From positions 6,775,746 through 6,839,745 of the forward strand of contig CM055098.1 of the NCBI GenBank assembly GCA_029204225.1: 64,000 nt of DNA. Reading direction: 5' to 3'. The translations under genes and the position numbers were made by a program. Source of the DNA: Diphasiastrum complanatum. Taxonomy: Eukaryota; Streptophyta; Lycopodiopsida; Lycopodiales; Lycopodiaceae. Shown piece by piece: positions 10,362 to 20,834 of this stretch. The notes under the pieces were generated by a model. That model ran no database searches, was not told the origin of the DNA, and saw only the letters and a program-made list of their open reading frames with translations. Every line of letters begins with the position of its first letter. Positions within the stretch are counted from its first letter, which is position 1.

Positions 10362-11270
10362 ATGGAACCTACTCCTACTACACAACCTATGTCCCCTGTT
10401 CATGAGGCTACAATATCTGCCTTTGTCTTAGACCCTGATGCCTTGATGTTGGCTATTAACAATCTACAACAACAGATTGTGGATATGCAAGCTAAGCACA
10501 GTCGGGATGAGCAGGACCTCAAGGAATTGATGCAGCTAAGGCAATCGGTGCATCAACTCTTGTTTACTCCTGAAGTTTTTGCTGGGGAAAAGAAGGATAG
10601 AACTCCGGAGGCGGTCTTGCAATGGCTGGATCGATGGAATTCGCACTTTTCCATGCACGATTCATCCGAGGATAACAAGATCAATCTCGTCGTCATGTAC
10701 CTGCGAGATAAAGCATTTACCTGGTGGCAAGATATAAGGGGTAAGCTTGAAGTTCCCAGGAATTGGGAGGATTTTTGTAAGGCCTTTAAGGCGGCCTTCC
10801 TTCCTATTCTTGACGATTTTGAATTTTACCATCAGTATGCAACGATCCATATGGGGAACCGGCCCCTGGATCAGTATTTACAAGAATTTCAAGAGGTCTA
10901 TTCTCGTTTTGCAACTAGAATAGATCCTTTGCTAGTAAAGTTGCATTTTATACTGGGGTTGCCAAGAGACTACCCAGCTAGAGGTTAGGAGGAACCAGCC
11001 TCTTACCCTCGAGGATGCTGTTCGCTTTGCCAGAATCTACGTCGTACGATGGCTAAGCTTGAGACTGGTGTCTTGCCCGACGTAAAGGGTAAGAGGCCTT
11101 TCTTCCCAAAGAAATCGAAAGATAAGGCAAAGGAAGGGACTTCAGGTTCAGGGAAATCGAAGAAAAGATCTACCTTGGACCAGGAAACCTTCATGAAAGC
11201 CAGAAGCGACAATCTGTGCTTTAATTGCCAGTTCTTATTTATGTTGGTTAAAAGATTTTACTTACCATGA
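10362..11270 (+). pseudogene. Chromovirus gag
   Basis: ATG at 10362 opens a 208-codon frame with the capsid block AFTWWQDIRGKL, NWEDFCKAFKAAFLP, RPLDQYLQEFQEVYSRF and LHFILGLPRDY. An extra C near 10974 (ACCCAG here against ACCAG in the minus-strand copy) shifts the frame. A second frame (11049-11270) carries the basic linker and the first half of the zinc knuckle (NLCFNC). The knuckle breaks at 11226 where a deletion joins ATTGC to the start of the RT-side sequence. The other copy continues CMEPGHVAKEC there. Gag would form the particle core; this one cannot bind RNA through a complete knuckle. Confidence 0.88.
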
Positions 11271-12221
11271 AGAACGTAGTTTGCAATTTTACAATCTCCA
11301 AATTGGAATTAATGTCTAATAACCTAAAACAAGAAAACTCGTCGGAAGGTAAAATTTTTAGGAAACTTTGACAAGAATTTAACGGTGTATTTCCTGAACT
11401 GCTTCTTGAGGGTCTTCCCCCCTCTAGGGGTGTTGACCATGGTATTAAACTGATTCCTGGTAGTTCTCCTATATCATTGTATCCATATAGGATGAGTACT
11501 AATGAAGAGGATGAGGTTTATAGGCAACTGCAAAATTACCTTAAGATGGGCCATGTTAGGCCTAGTAAATCTTTCGGGGGGGGGGGGGGGGGGGGGGGCA
11601 CCTGTGCTCCTTGTTGATAAAAAAGACGGAGGCACTCGTCTTTGTGTGGACTTTAAAAAGTTGAATAAGTTAACGATTAAAAACCGTTATCCTTTGCCGC
11701 GAATGCATGAGCTGGTTGATCGATTGCATGGTGCAAAGTACTTCACCAGAATCGATTTGAGATCAAGGTATCATCAGATTCGCATAATGATTGAGGATAT
11801 TGAAAAATCCGGGTTTAGAACTAGGTACGGCCATTATGAGTTTTTGGTTTTACCTTTTGGCTTGACAAATGCTCCAGCGACTTTCCAACAGATGATGAAC
11901 GATCTTCTTCGTCCATATCTGGGAAAGTTCGTAATAGTCTACTTAGATGATATTCTCATCTATAGTAAGACCTTGGAGGAGCATGAGGAGCATCTTAGGA
12001 CTGTCTTAAAGTTACTTAAACAGGAGAAGCTCTTTGCCAAGAAATCCAAATGTGTGTTCTTCCAGAAAAGGTTGTTATACCTTGGTCACATTATTTCGGA
12101 CCATGGGTTGGAAATTGACCCAAATAAAGTCCGTCAAGTACGTGAATGGCCTATCCCTAAAACCATCCGGGAGGATAAGTCCTTTTGGGCTTTACGAGGT
12201 TTTTTCATAGATTCATCTTGA
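11271..12221 (+). pseudogene. Chromovirus reverse transcriptase
   Basis: After a short run of spacer sequence (LLEGLPPSRGVDHGIKLIPG style lead-in near 11405-11460), the RT reads NLS, then a run of seven Gly, then [53 protein letters not shown] and the catalytic VYLDDILIYS. LGHIISDHGLEIDPNKV follows. The Gly run comes from 23 consecutive G (11577-11599) against 8 in the minus-strand copy, an in-frame gain of 15 bases. The RT frame ends at 12221 by a shift near 12185. The YLDD catalytic motif is intact. Confidence 0.9.
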
Positions 12222-12664
12222 ACTATGCCTTAATTGCATTGGCCTTGACGAATGTCCTCAGAGGGGCTAAAAACGTTCGCCGACACAGTAAGTTCAGTCC
12301 TCCAGTTACTTGGACTGAAGAGTTGAATCAGAGTTTTGAGAACCTCAAATACTGTGTAACTATAGCGCATATTTTACACATAGTGGATCCTAACAAGCCG
12401 TATGTACTTGAAACGGATGCTAGTGACTATGCTATAGGCACAGTCCTATATCAGGATGGTAGACCGGTGGCTTTCGAAAGCAAGAAGTTGGACCCTGCTC
12501 AAAGGCGATATTCCACCTATGACAAGGAACTTTTCGCTGTTATTAATGCTCTGAAAGTTTGGAGACATTATTTGTATGGCTCCCAGTTTACTATAGTTAC
12601 TGACCATCAAGCGTTAAAGTATATTAACGATGCGGTCAGAGATGCTCCAAGAATTTCATTATGA
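12185..12664 (+). pseudogene. Chromovirus RNase H
   Basis: The frame starts GFTRFFHRFILNYA and continues with TWTEELNQSFENLK, then the RNase H core YVLETDASDYAIGTVLYQDGRPV, FESKKLDPAQRRYSTYDKELFAV, LKVWRHYLYG and IVTDHQALKYI. The catalytic Asp/Glu/Asp positions (TDAS, KELFA, TDHQ) are present. The frame is lost at about 12634, where 29 bp present in the minus-strand copy are deleted between two GTC triplets. Confidence 0.9.
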
Positions 12665-13637
12665 CATTGAGTACTGGAAGGGTACTTCTAATAGTGTCGC
12701 GGATGCCTTAAGCCGGATTGGAGAGGTTAATCAGTTAAGCTTTTCTGAGATCCAATCTGAGTTGTATCTGTCCTTAAGAGATTTGTGTAAGACCGATAGG
12801 TACTTCGGTCGTATTTGGCTAGACGTCCTGGCAGGTTCTTCTAGATCTAGTGATGAGCATGGAATGCAGGATTCCAAGATTTCTCCTCAGGATAAGATAC
12901 AAAGAGACTATTCCATTAGGAATGGGTTACTTTTTTGGAATGGAAAAGTTTGTGCGCCAGAAAGTAATGATATAAGGGCCCAAATCCTGCATGAATGTCA
13001 TGACAGCCCGTGTGCAGGGCACCCTGGTGCTCAAAGGACACTTGACTTAGTAAAAAGGAACTTTTACTGGCCAAACTTAACAAGTCAAGTGGAGGCATAT
13101 GTTCGCAAGTGTGCGCGATGCCAAGTTAACAAAGCTAAAAGACTTAAGGCAGCTGGTTTGTTAATGCTCTTGGAAATTCCCGAAAGAAAGTGGGAAAGCA
13201 TTTCCATGGACTTTGTGGTTGGGCTACCTCGGACGGGGAAACAAAATGATGCCATTTGGGTAATAGTTGACAAGTTAACTAAAATGGCGCAGTTCATACC
13301 AACCAAGCAAAATCTCAAAGCTTCTGAACTTGCACAACTTTTCGTGGAAAAGTTGGTCTTTGAGAAATTAGAGACCACCCTAAGTTTGGGGTCATCAGAT
13401 CATCCTGAATCGGATGGTCAGACAGAGAGGACAAACCTGTCTATGGAAGATATGCTTCGGGCATATGTTTCCAGAAGACAGTCAGATTGGGAAAGGTACA
13501 TTCCAATGATTGAGTTTGCGTATAATAGCGCAAAGCACTCAGCGACGGGTTTTAGTCCATTTTCTCTGATGTATGGTTTCCAGCCTAGGGCTACGTTTCA
13601 GTGGGCCTCAAAGGCCTCAAGGTTAAAGCAGCAGTAG
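12630..13637 (+). pseudogene. Chromovirus integrase, catalytic core incomplete
   Basis: The frame begins EMLQEFHYDIEYWKG, the end of RNase H, with VADALSRIG. The HHCC zinc domain follows (HECHDSPCAGHPG...CARCQ), then WESISMDFVVGLPRT, which holds the first catalytic Asp. After QLFVEKLVFEK the sequence jumps to LETTLSLGSSDHPESDGQTERTN, which holds the catalytic Glu. The usual block with the second Asp (SDRDxxF) between them is missing without a frame change. The enzyme would be inactive. MYGFQP near 13570 marks the end of the core. Confidence 0.9.
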
Positions 13638-14173
13638 ATTTCCTGTATGATATGCAAGTAACGTTGCTTGTTGCTCGCGAAAACGTAAAAACGGCTCAAG
13701 ATAGAGCCCAATTTTACGCTAATCAAAAGCGACAACCTAGGGTCTATGAGGAGGGGGCTTGGGTATATCTTAGAATTCCAAAAGATTCTAAGGTACTAAG
13801 GACTGGAAAATGTCCTAAGTTATCACCTCGTTACGCAGGGCCATTCCGTATAATAAAGAAACTCCATCGGAATGCGTACCAGCTAGAACTTCCTCAAGGG
13901 GTTAAGGTACATGTAGTTTTTCACATTAGTCGTTTAAAGGAACGACTTGGTGGAAAAGATGACTTAATGCCTCCGGAGGACTTAGTTCGGCTGGAGGACC
14001 TATCATCCTTTGTACCTACTGAACCACAGGCCATTGTTGATGTACGTCAACGTGGGCTTAGAAACCGGCAGGTAACTGAGTACTTGGTTCGTTGGAAAGG
14101 AAGTTTCGAGGACGATGATACCTGGGAGCAGGAATATGACCTTAAACTGAGATTCCCTGGATTCCTTCCTTAG
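13601..14173 (+). pseudogene. Chromovirus integrase C-terminus with chromodomain
   Basis: A shifted frame continues with AQDRAQFYANQKRQPRVYEEGAWVYLRIP, LSPRYAGPFRIIKKL, AYQLELPQGVKVHVVFHISRLK, then AIVDVRQRGLRNRQVTEYLVRWKG and DDTWEQEYDL. This last block is a chromodomain (L-V-x-W-K-G...T-W-E). It defines the element as a chromovirus; such domains steer integration to modified chromatin. A stop follows immediately before the PPT. Confidence 0.9.
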
Positions 14174-14187
14174 ATAAGGAATTTTTT

Positions 14188-14200
14188 AAGGAAGAGGGAA
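14188..14200 (+). other. Polypurine tract
   Basis: AAGGAAGAGGGAA abuts the 3' LTR and is the expected plus-strand primer site. Confidence 0.85.
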
Positions 14201-14648
14201 TGTTAGGGACCCAACTCTCTTGGGTCCCAAACCCAGACTTGAGACTGGACGATGACTGGGCCTGTAGACTTGACCGGTGACTCGTGAACCTGCATGGTTG
14301 CCATGTGTCATGATCCAGGAGTGCACATGGCTTGGAGTCTCTCTCCTTGGAGGTATACAAGGGGAGGAGGACTCATTTGCCATCCATTCTGTCTACCTAG
14401 GAGGAGGTGGATGGAGATCGTGTGCACGGCCAGGATGTGTTGCTAGCGTGAGGCAGGAGATGGCTGAGAGCCTAGGCAGTGGTATGGGACGCCGTCTGGG
14501 ATGGAGGTCGGATCCAGCTTGATACGGTCACAGGCCAGGGCACGGTGGGTGGACCCGGATTAGGTCCTATGGCGGGGTGGAACGTGAACCGTTCGGTCTC
14601 TTGTGGCTAACCGGCACCTGGGGGTTTGCAGTAAGTAAGTTGGTAACA
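14201..14648 (+). repeat. 3' LTR of the chromovirus
   Basis: TGTTAGGGACCC... to ...TTGGTAACA, 448 bp, followed by the GACGT duplication. It is the longer of the two LTRs and retains the segment missing from the 5' copy. Confidence 0.93.
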
Positions 14649-14653
14649 GACGT

Positions 14654-17604
14654 CTAACATTTGCATAGGCAAAAGTAGTACATTGTATAGACTTAAGTCA
14701 ATTCACAACGTGATATATCAAGGAAAGTTTCAAATGATATACTTGAATGGAATTTATATTTGGCTTGTGTGAAGAATTGAGTCCACCCGTCTTGCATGAT
14801 GAGTGTAGGATTCTTGAGAAAGCGATTGCCATTTCTCTTATTTAACATTTTGGCCTGCTACTTTTTCCTTTACTATGACCAACCTAAGTTTGCTAGCTAC
14901 ATAGTTTCTTATTGAATGATATGAAAAGCTTGCACTTGAGTAGTACATCTTTGTTTGGTCTAGTCCTCATAAATATGGTTCTAAATAAGTATGACTTACA
15001 CTCGAATTGCTATATCTCCCACACTTGATTTGCCACCTTGTCTTGGACATGCAGTTCTTTTTAAGGCGACCTAGTTTGCTACATGAAACGTAAGGTTTTT
15101 CTCAAGTTTTCCAAAGTACCACGCTCTAGAGCATTTTGTTTGCTCATGGGTGGAACTTGCTATTTTTTGAACTTCTTGTTTTTCGAATAAAAATCTTGGT
15201 GGAGCTTTTTTTATTAGATTGATCATCCTAAAGAGCTCTTGAATCACCTTTTTGTGATTTGTCATTGCCTCTATGGTCATCATACATTGTCACCAATTCA
15301 ATTGTCTGGTTTGGTGTTCTTAGGTTTTGCCATGTTGACCTCACATTCAGTAGTAAAGCGAACTTTAGAAAATACTTGCACTGAGTGAGTACGACTAGAA
15401 AATCACGATACTTATATGAATATTTTGGATTGACAAGTTACCGTGTTTCAACTCTAGCCATTTTTGCCAAGCCCTTGTGACTTCATTCGAAGTTGTAAAA
15501 ATCCCTTCCAACTGTGAAATGACTACTTGTGCTTGTGGTAATTACTCAAGTTGTAAGCTGCAACCTTTAGAAACAATCCACGTAGCCCACCTATAGAGAA
15601 ATTGTCTTGTCCAACATTGAGTATTGTTCCTATCTATTCAACTAAACCTCCATTTTCTCATTGGACCATTGTCCTTCTTGATTTTAAATTTGTCTTGTAT
15701 AATCTTTGACGTATTCAAACTTGGACTTCAAACATGTGGCAATATTGAGCCATCACCCAAATCCATGGTGAGAACTCACTATGGTGTGGTCGACTCTTCG
15801 CCAATTTTCTTGGCGGTGATGGTGATGAAATACTTGGACCTTGACTCTCAAAAACTTGTGTTGTTCGTTGAGTTGGCCCTTGAGCACCTACTAGGATTTG
15901 TAACACTTTATTGACTTCCTCATGACACGCTCATAACAATGAGTTATTCTTACTTTCTTGCACATCTTGACCAACCATGCCCAAGTGATCGTTGAGGTTT
16001 CGTGCATGGTCGTGGTGGCTTCTCAAGCACATCTTGGTAGTTTCCTCATAAAGGAGGTTTTCTACATCGGGGTTTCTTGGGATTTTGGTATCTGTACCTA
16101 AGATCACAAATATAAAAAATCTTAACAAGATGTTGCTTTGTTGCGATTCCCAATTTTGCCAAGACTTGGAACCTTGGACAATTGAAACCTAACTAAACTT
16201 GTTACACCAACAAACCAACAAAAGGTTCATGCCAAAGTAGGAATAAGTTCTTTTAGGGCTTTTCTTTAGCCACTACAATGACCATTTGACCACCTCACTT
16301 ACAACCCTTGCAAAACACAACTTGTAGGTGGCGAGGTTGATGGCCTACAAGTTCCCAAGATGAGCTATTTGCAAGGTAGCCACAACCCATAGACATTACT
16401 TACCTGTTTGCGAGTGCCCAATTTTTTGTGCATCTTTTCAAGTACAAATTTTAGCTAGAGTGGTTCCAAGCAAAACAACGATTGCAACGCAAAGACAATT
16501 TCTTTTCTCACATGTATGCGAAACAAAAGTCACATATGTATGTACATGTTTTTTAGTGTTTTTCAAGAAAACCAAAAGAAGAACTTTGCATTTTCTCTTG
16601 AGACCATATGCTTCATCATTCCTCTTGAGACCATGTACAGTTTAATGGATGGAATCAATTTACTTCATGAAGGAAAGTAAAGCCCTCTTAGTGAGAGTGT
16701 GGACAAGTACACAACTATAGAGATTCATCTAGAAAAGCAAAATTTCGGGTATACATATGATAATTAGCAAGCTACTTGACTTTGATCGGGAAGGACACTA
16801 CAAAAACATTTTCTTGATCTATGTGAATCAAATTCAACATGTCAATGGATTTCTTACAGGCCTCAATGAACCTATCAAGTTTTTATTAATAGGTAATTTG
16901 TATGTGGATGCTTTGAATTATGAACATATGAATGTGAATCATAGCAATGGTTAGAAATACATTGCATAAATTGATGGTAGAACAATTTGTCTAAAATAAA
17001 AAAACTTCTACATTTTGCCTCATGTTAACATGAAAGCTACATGTAAGTTGTTTTTAGAAATATCGGCTCATTTTTAGAAGTAAAATTTATTTTTTAAACG
17101 TGAGTCTGTGCAGGAGCTGTGGAGGACAAAAAAATGAAAAAATAACGTTGAAGCAAAGTTGAAGATCGCAAGGAAGAGCAAATGAACATCTATACCGATC
17201 TACAAAGAGGTAGGACATAAGTTTCAATTATTGATTTGGTGGGTTTACACTATGGAAATTGTAATGCTTAGATTTTAGTCGATTCAAGAAGATCACACAA
17301 TTTTACAAGTCCCATGGTGTTCGAAAGAATTCAAGCACTTTAATGAATTGTTAACAAATGGTGGTATGGAAAAAAGACGATTTGTGAAAACTATAGTTGG
17401 GATGCTTCTTTTGATTGCAATATTTATTTTCAAAGAAATTTTTTCCCACGATCAAACAAGGGCACTAAGATATAATCTAGGAGTGAAATGACCAATGGAA
17501 ATTTGTTGAAATTGTTTGTAGCACTAGATGTGTTAAAGTTTGATTAGAATCACATTGAACATGTACCAAGAGGGAATAAAGAACATGTGTTTTTGCCACT
17601 AGAC
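14654..17604. other. No firm gene; possible decayed coding tract at 15700-16130 (-)
   Basis: Most of this stretch shows nothing. Between about 15700 and 16130 the minus strand has two adjoining frames. One contains NPDVENLLYEETTKMC and HHDHARNLNDHLGMV; the other contains FESQGPSISSPSPPR. These have a gag-like feel (Pro/Ser-rich after a helical segment), but I cannot name a family. The original left flank of the copia element at 17605 is not recognisable. Confidence 0.35.
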
Positions 17605-17783
17605 TTTCCAAGACCTAACCCTAATGTTTAATCTATTAAGTCATAAGATCCACCCTTATTGGGGGTCGAGATCTTGAGATCCAAAACAATGTTAAAATTG
17701 CTATTTTTAGCTCCTAGAATCTCTCTAGCCTATCTATGCACATTTTGGCCTCATTCCAAAAACTAGCTTGTGTAATTTTAACA
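17605..17783 (-). repeat. Truncated 3' LTR of the copia element (with adjacent PPT)
   Basis: The LTR ends ...AATTTTAACA in plus orientation (TGTTAAAATTACACAAGC on the minus strand). It follows a minus-strand polypurine tract TGAGGAGGAG at 17784-17793. Homology to the 5' LTR is lost at about 17605, so roughly 480 bp of this LTR are missing. Confidence 0.8.
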
Positions 17784-17796
17784 CTCCTCCTCAAAA

Positions 17797-18736
17797 CTAG
17801 TTTGAAGATAACATAGACTTGCTTATCAACCCAAGGGCTGATCTTAACTTCACAAATGCAGCTCTTTGAAGTGGTTTAGTGAGGATATCAGCAACACATT
17901 CACTACTTGCCACATGTTCCAAAGATACCTCCTTAGATTGCACCTTTTCTCTCACAAAATGATAAGAAATCTTAATCTGCTTTGATCTTGCATGGAAGAT
18001 TGGGTTGGTTGCAAGATGTTGGGCTGAAATGTTGTTATTATAAATGATTGGAACAACATCTAAACTCATGACCTTCAGCTCCATAAGTAGCCTTTTGATC
18101 CATAGAAGCTCCTTTGTAGTGGTAGTGAGAGCTTTGTACTTGGCCTCGGTAGAAGAAAGTGAGATGGTTTCTTGTTTCTTTGACAACCAAGAAACAACTT
18201 TTCCACCAATGAATGTTGCATAGGCACTTGTGGACTTTCTATCCCTTTTATCACCTGCAAAATCCGAGTCACTAAAGGCATGCAAATTAGTAATATCCCC
18301 TCTATAGAGAATTCCATGATCTAGAGTGCTCGAGAGGTATCTCAAGATCTTTTTTGCACTTTTCCAATGTATGATCAATGGATCTTGCATATATTGACTT
18401 AGCCTACACACACTAAAGCATAGATTAGGCCTAGTTATGGTGATCCACATTAAGGAGCCTATAAGTTGCCTATAAAGAGTGATGTCCATGAAGGATGCTT
18501 CATCACTTTATTGAGCACTTTTACATCTTGCTCCACTGGTGTTTCTACATGCTTGCAATCTTGCATCTTAAATCTATTGAGCAAACTTTGAGCATACTTA
18601 GATTGACTAATAAAGATGAAATTTAAAGCTCTAAGTACTTCTATGCCCAATATAAAGTGAAGTTGACCAAGATCTACCATCTTAAACTCTAGAGATAGAT
18701 TTTTCTTGGTTTTCTCTATGCCATCAATTTATCATC
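17797..18736 (-). pseudogene. Copia RT C-terminus and RNase H
   Basis: The minus strand reads IEKTKKNLSLEFKMVDLGQLHFILGIEV, QSKYAQSLLNRFKM, then YRQLIGSLMWI, KILRYLSSTLDHGILY, DSDFAGDKRDRKSTSAY, SWLSKKQETISLSSTEAKYKAL, FHARSKQIKISYHFVREKV and VADILTKPLQR. This is the RT thumb and a complete RNase H domain. The main frame (17797-18489) is open for 230 codons, which is unusually intact for this element. Confidence 0.9.
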
Positions 18737-18937
18737 ACTGAGCAACCCCAAGGCTTCATCAAGCTCAGAATGGAAGGTAAAGTATGTCATCTTCAAAGGA
18801 GCTTGTATAGCTTGAAGCAAGCATCAAGGTCTTGGAATTCAAGACTCAATGATTTTCTAGTTTCTATTGGATTCACCCAAAGTGAGTATGATCCAAGCTT
18901 GTACATAAAGTTTGATGTAAATGGCATTGTCCAAATA
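18737..18937 (+). pseudogene. Inverted internal piece of the copia RT
   Basis: About 200 bp encode EQPQGFIKL then GKVCHLQRSLYSLKQASRSWN and GFTQSEYDPSLYIK on the plus strand. In a copia RT this block lies exactly between the two minus-strand parts flanking it here: DVSNAFLNGYLDNA on the right and DDK/IEKTKKNLSLEFK on the left. The piece is therefore the native RT segment flipped in place. The catalytic YVDD box, expected just after this block, is not seen in either orientation. Confidence 0.85.
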
Positions 18938-19570
18938 ACCATTAAGGAATGCATTAGAAACATCCAACCAAACTGTGAAGCAAGTGCTAGGAGTAACCTG
19001 ATGGTGACCATCTTGGTCACGGGTGCAAATGTTTCTTCATAGTCTATGCCCCTAGCTTGGGCATATCGTTTGGCAACTAGCCTTGCTTTGTGCTTGCTTA
19101 CACTTCTATCCATGTTGAGTTTTAACTTGAAAACCCATTTACATCCAATCACATTCTTAAGTGGTCTATCAACAAGGATCCATGTGCAATTTTCTATCAA
19201 AGCATTGTATTCATCTAACATTGCTTGGAACCACTCTTTGGAACTTAATGCATCTTCTACACATGACGGTTCTTCAAAACTTGAAATGAGTGCAAAGGAT
19301 GAAGATGGATTACCCTCGACTTGCTTGCCCTTGTCTTGGTATGTGAGCCTCATTGGCTCCATTCTTACCCTAGATGACCCCTTGGAGTGATTGGTACACT
19401 CGGCTCTTGATCCTCATCAAGATCAAGATTGTCTTGATCCTCGGCCACCTCCCTCTTGATAGGTGATTTGATCTCATCAAATATGACATATCTAGAAACC
19501 ACAAACTTGTTTGAAGATGGAATGTATAAAAGTCTTGATTTTGTGACCATGATGCTTTTCAACAAAGGTT
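18938..19570 (-). pseudogene. Copia integrase-RT linker and RT N-terminus
   Basis: The minus strand reads SNKFVVSRYVIFDEIKSP (linker), an acidic stretch DQDNLDLDEDQEPSVP, then DALSSKEWFQAMLDEYNALIENCTWILVDRP, CKWVFKLKLNMDRSVSKHKARLVAK, GIDYEETFAPVTKMVTIRLLLALA and DVSNAFLNG. These are RT motifs in normal order up to the inversion breakpoint. There is one frameshift near 19380. Confidence 0.9.
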
Positions 19571-19577
19571 TTGAACT

Positions 19578-20289
19578 TTAAAAAACTTTCAAACTCTTGT
19601 GCTTTAGATGTAAGCAAGAAAACCCAACAAAACCTTGAGTTATCATCAATAAATGTAACAAACATGGTGGCACCTCCATTAGACTTTGTACTTGCAAGCG
19701 CACATCCGAGTTGATCAACTCAAGTTGGTGAGTTGACTTTGTGATGGAGCTTGAGAATGCTTTCTTATGTGCCTTGGAAAGGGCACATTTCCAAGGGCAC
19801 ATGCTTCACACACTTTCTCCTCTCGTGCCAAGGATCTTGGAAGTCAGAAGGTAAGCTCCTCCTTGCACATGACTTCCATTGAGCTTGAGTTGATGTGACC
19901 AAGCCTCTTGTGCCACAAATCATAGTTGGAAAACTTGGTCTCCTCGGCTAGCATCACAACATTAGCATCCACATAGGCATCTAGTTTGAACAATCTACCA
20001 AACCTTATGCGTCTATCAATGATCTTGTCATCCTTCTTGATGTTACATGCATTTGTGGTGGACTCCACAAAAAGTCCATTGTCAAGCAATTGGCCTACAC
20101 TGAGCAAGTTCTTAGTGATGCTAGGAATGTAATGTACACCATCTATCTTGATCTTCCTTGAAGATCCCAAGCATAAAGGTATTGATCCTATGCCTTCTAC
20201 CTTACAAACATAATCATTTGTTGTAAAAATTGACTTGATAGGATTATCATAGGTAGACAAAGTTGAAAAATACTCCCTCTTACTTGTCA
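19578..20289 (-). pseudogene. Copia protease tail, GAG-pre-integrase and integrase start
   Basis: TSKREYFSTLSTYDNPIKS, IDGVHYIPSITKNLLSVGQLLDNG (protease-downstream block), then LWHKRLGHINSSSMEV (GAG-pre-integrase zinc region), then a cysteine-containing CALSKAHKKAFSSS and LELINSDV (first integrase Asp) to LKHKSLKVF. The catalytic D-T-G of the protease is missing because the gypsy segment replaces it. The integrase is cut after the first Asp, and the second Asp and the Glu are absent before the linker resumes at 19570. Confidence 0.85.
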
Positions 20290-20834
20290 CTATTAGAAGT
20301 ACCCTTCCGGTACTCAATGTGATAATGAAATTCTTGGAGCATCTCTGACCATCTGGCCTTACGACCCCTAAGGTCGACTGCATCGTTAATATACTTTAAC
20401 GCTTGATGGTCAGTAACTATAGTAAACTCGGAGCCATACAATTAATGTCTCCAAACTTTCAGGGCATTAATGACAGCGAAAAGCTCCTTGTCATAGGTGG
20501 AGTACCGCCTTTGAGCAGGGTCCAACTTCTTGCTTTCAAAAGCCACCGGCCTACCATCCTGATATAGGACTGTGCCTATAGCATAGTCACTAGCATCCGT
20601 TTCAAGTACATACGGCTTGTTAGGATCCACTATGTGTAGAATAGGCGTTGTAGTTACGCAGTATTTGAGGTTTTCAAAACTCTGATTTAACTCTTCAGTC
20701 CAAGTAACTGGAGGGCTGAACTTACTGTGCCGACTAACTCTTTTAGCCCCTCTGGGGACATTCGTCAAGGCCAATGCAATTAACGCATAGTTCAAGATGA
20801 ATCTATGAAAAAACCCCGTAAAGCCCAAAAAAGA
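20289..20834 (-). pseudogene. Gypsy RNase H (copy in copia)
   Basis: GFTGFFHRFILNYALIALALTNVPRGAK, then the RNase H core LETDASDYAIGTVLYQDGRPVAF and YSTYDKELFAVINALKVW. Here the bridge NDAVDLRGRKARWSEMLQEFHY is complete, supplying the 29 bp lost in the other copy. A stop follows WRH. Confidence 0.88.

Larger units (their letters stand above)
9013..14653 (+). mobile_element. Ty3/gypsy chromovirus, structurally complete, coding-dead
   Basis: The element has two LTRs (9018-9439 and 14201-14648), a tRNA-iMet PBS, and gag-pol in the order gag, RT, RNase H, integrase, chromodomain. It also has a PPT and a 5 bp target duplication GACGT (9013-9017 and 14649-14653). Compared with the gypsy segment at 20289-22797 (minus strand), it has lost the second half of the zinc knuckle and the whole protease, part of RNase H to integrase, and the integrase region with the second catalytic Asp. 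It also has a one-base insertion in gag and a poly-G expansion. It cannot encode a working polyprotein. By eye the LTRs differ at about 20 of roughly 415 aligned bases plus two gaps, so it is not a recent insertion. Confidence 0.93.

Noticed and set aside
19046-19390. 114-codon plus-strand frame
   Set aside because: It is the antisense shadow of the copia RT and linker on the minus strand.
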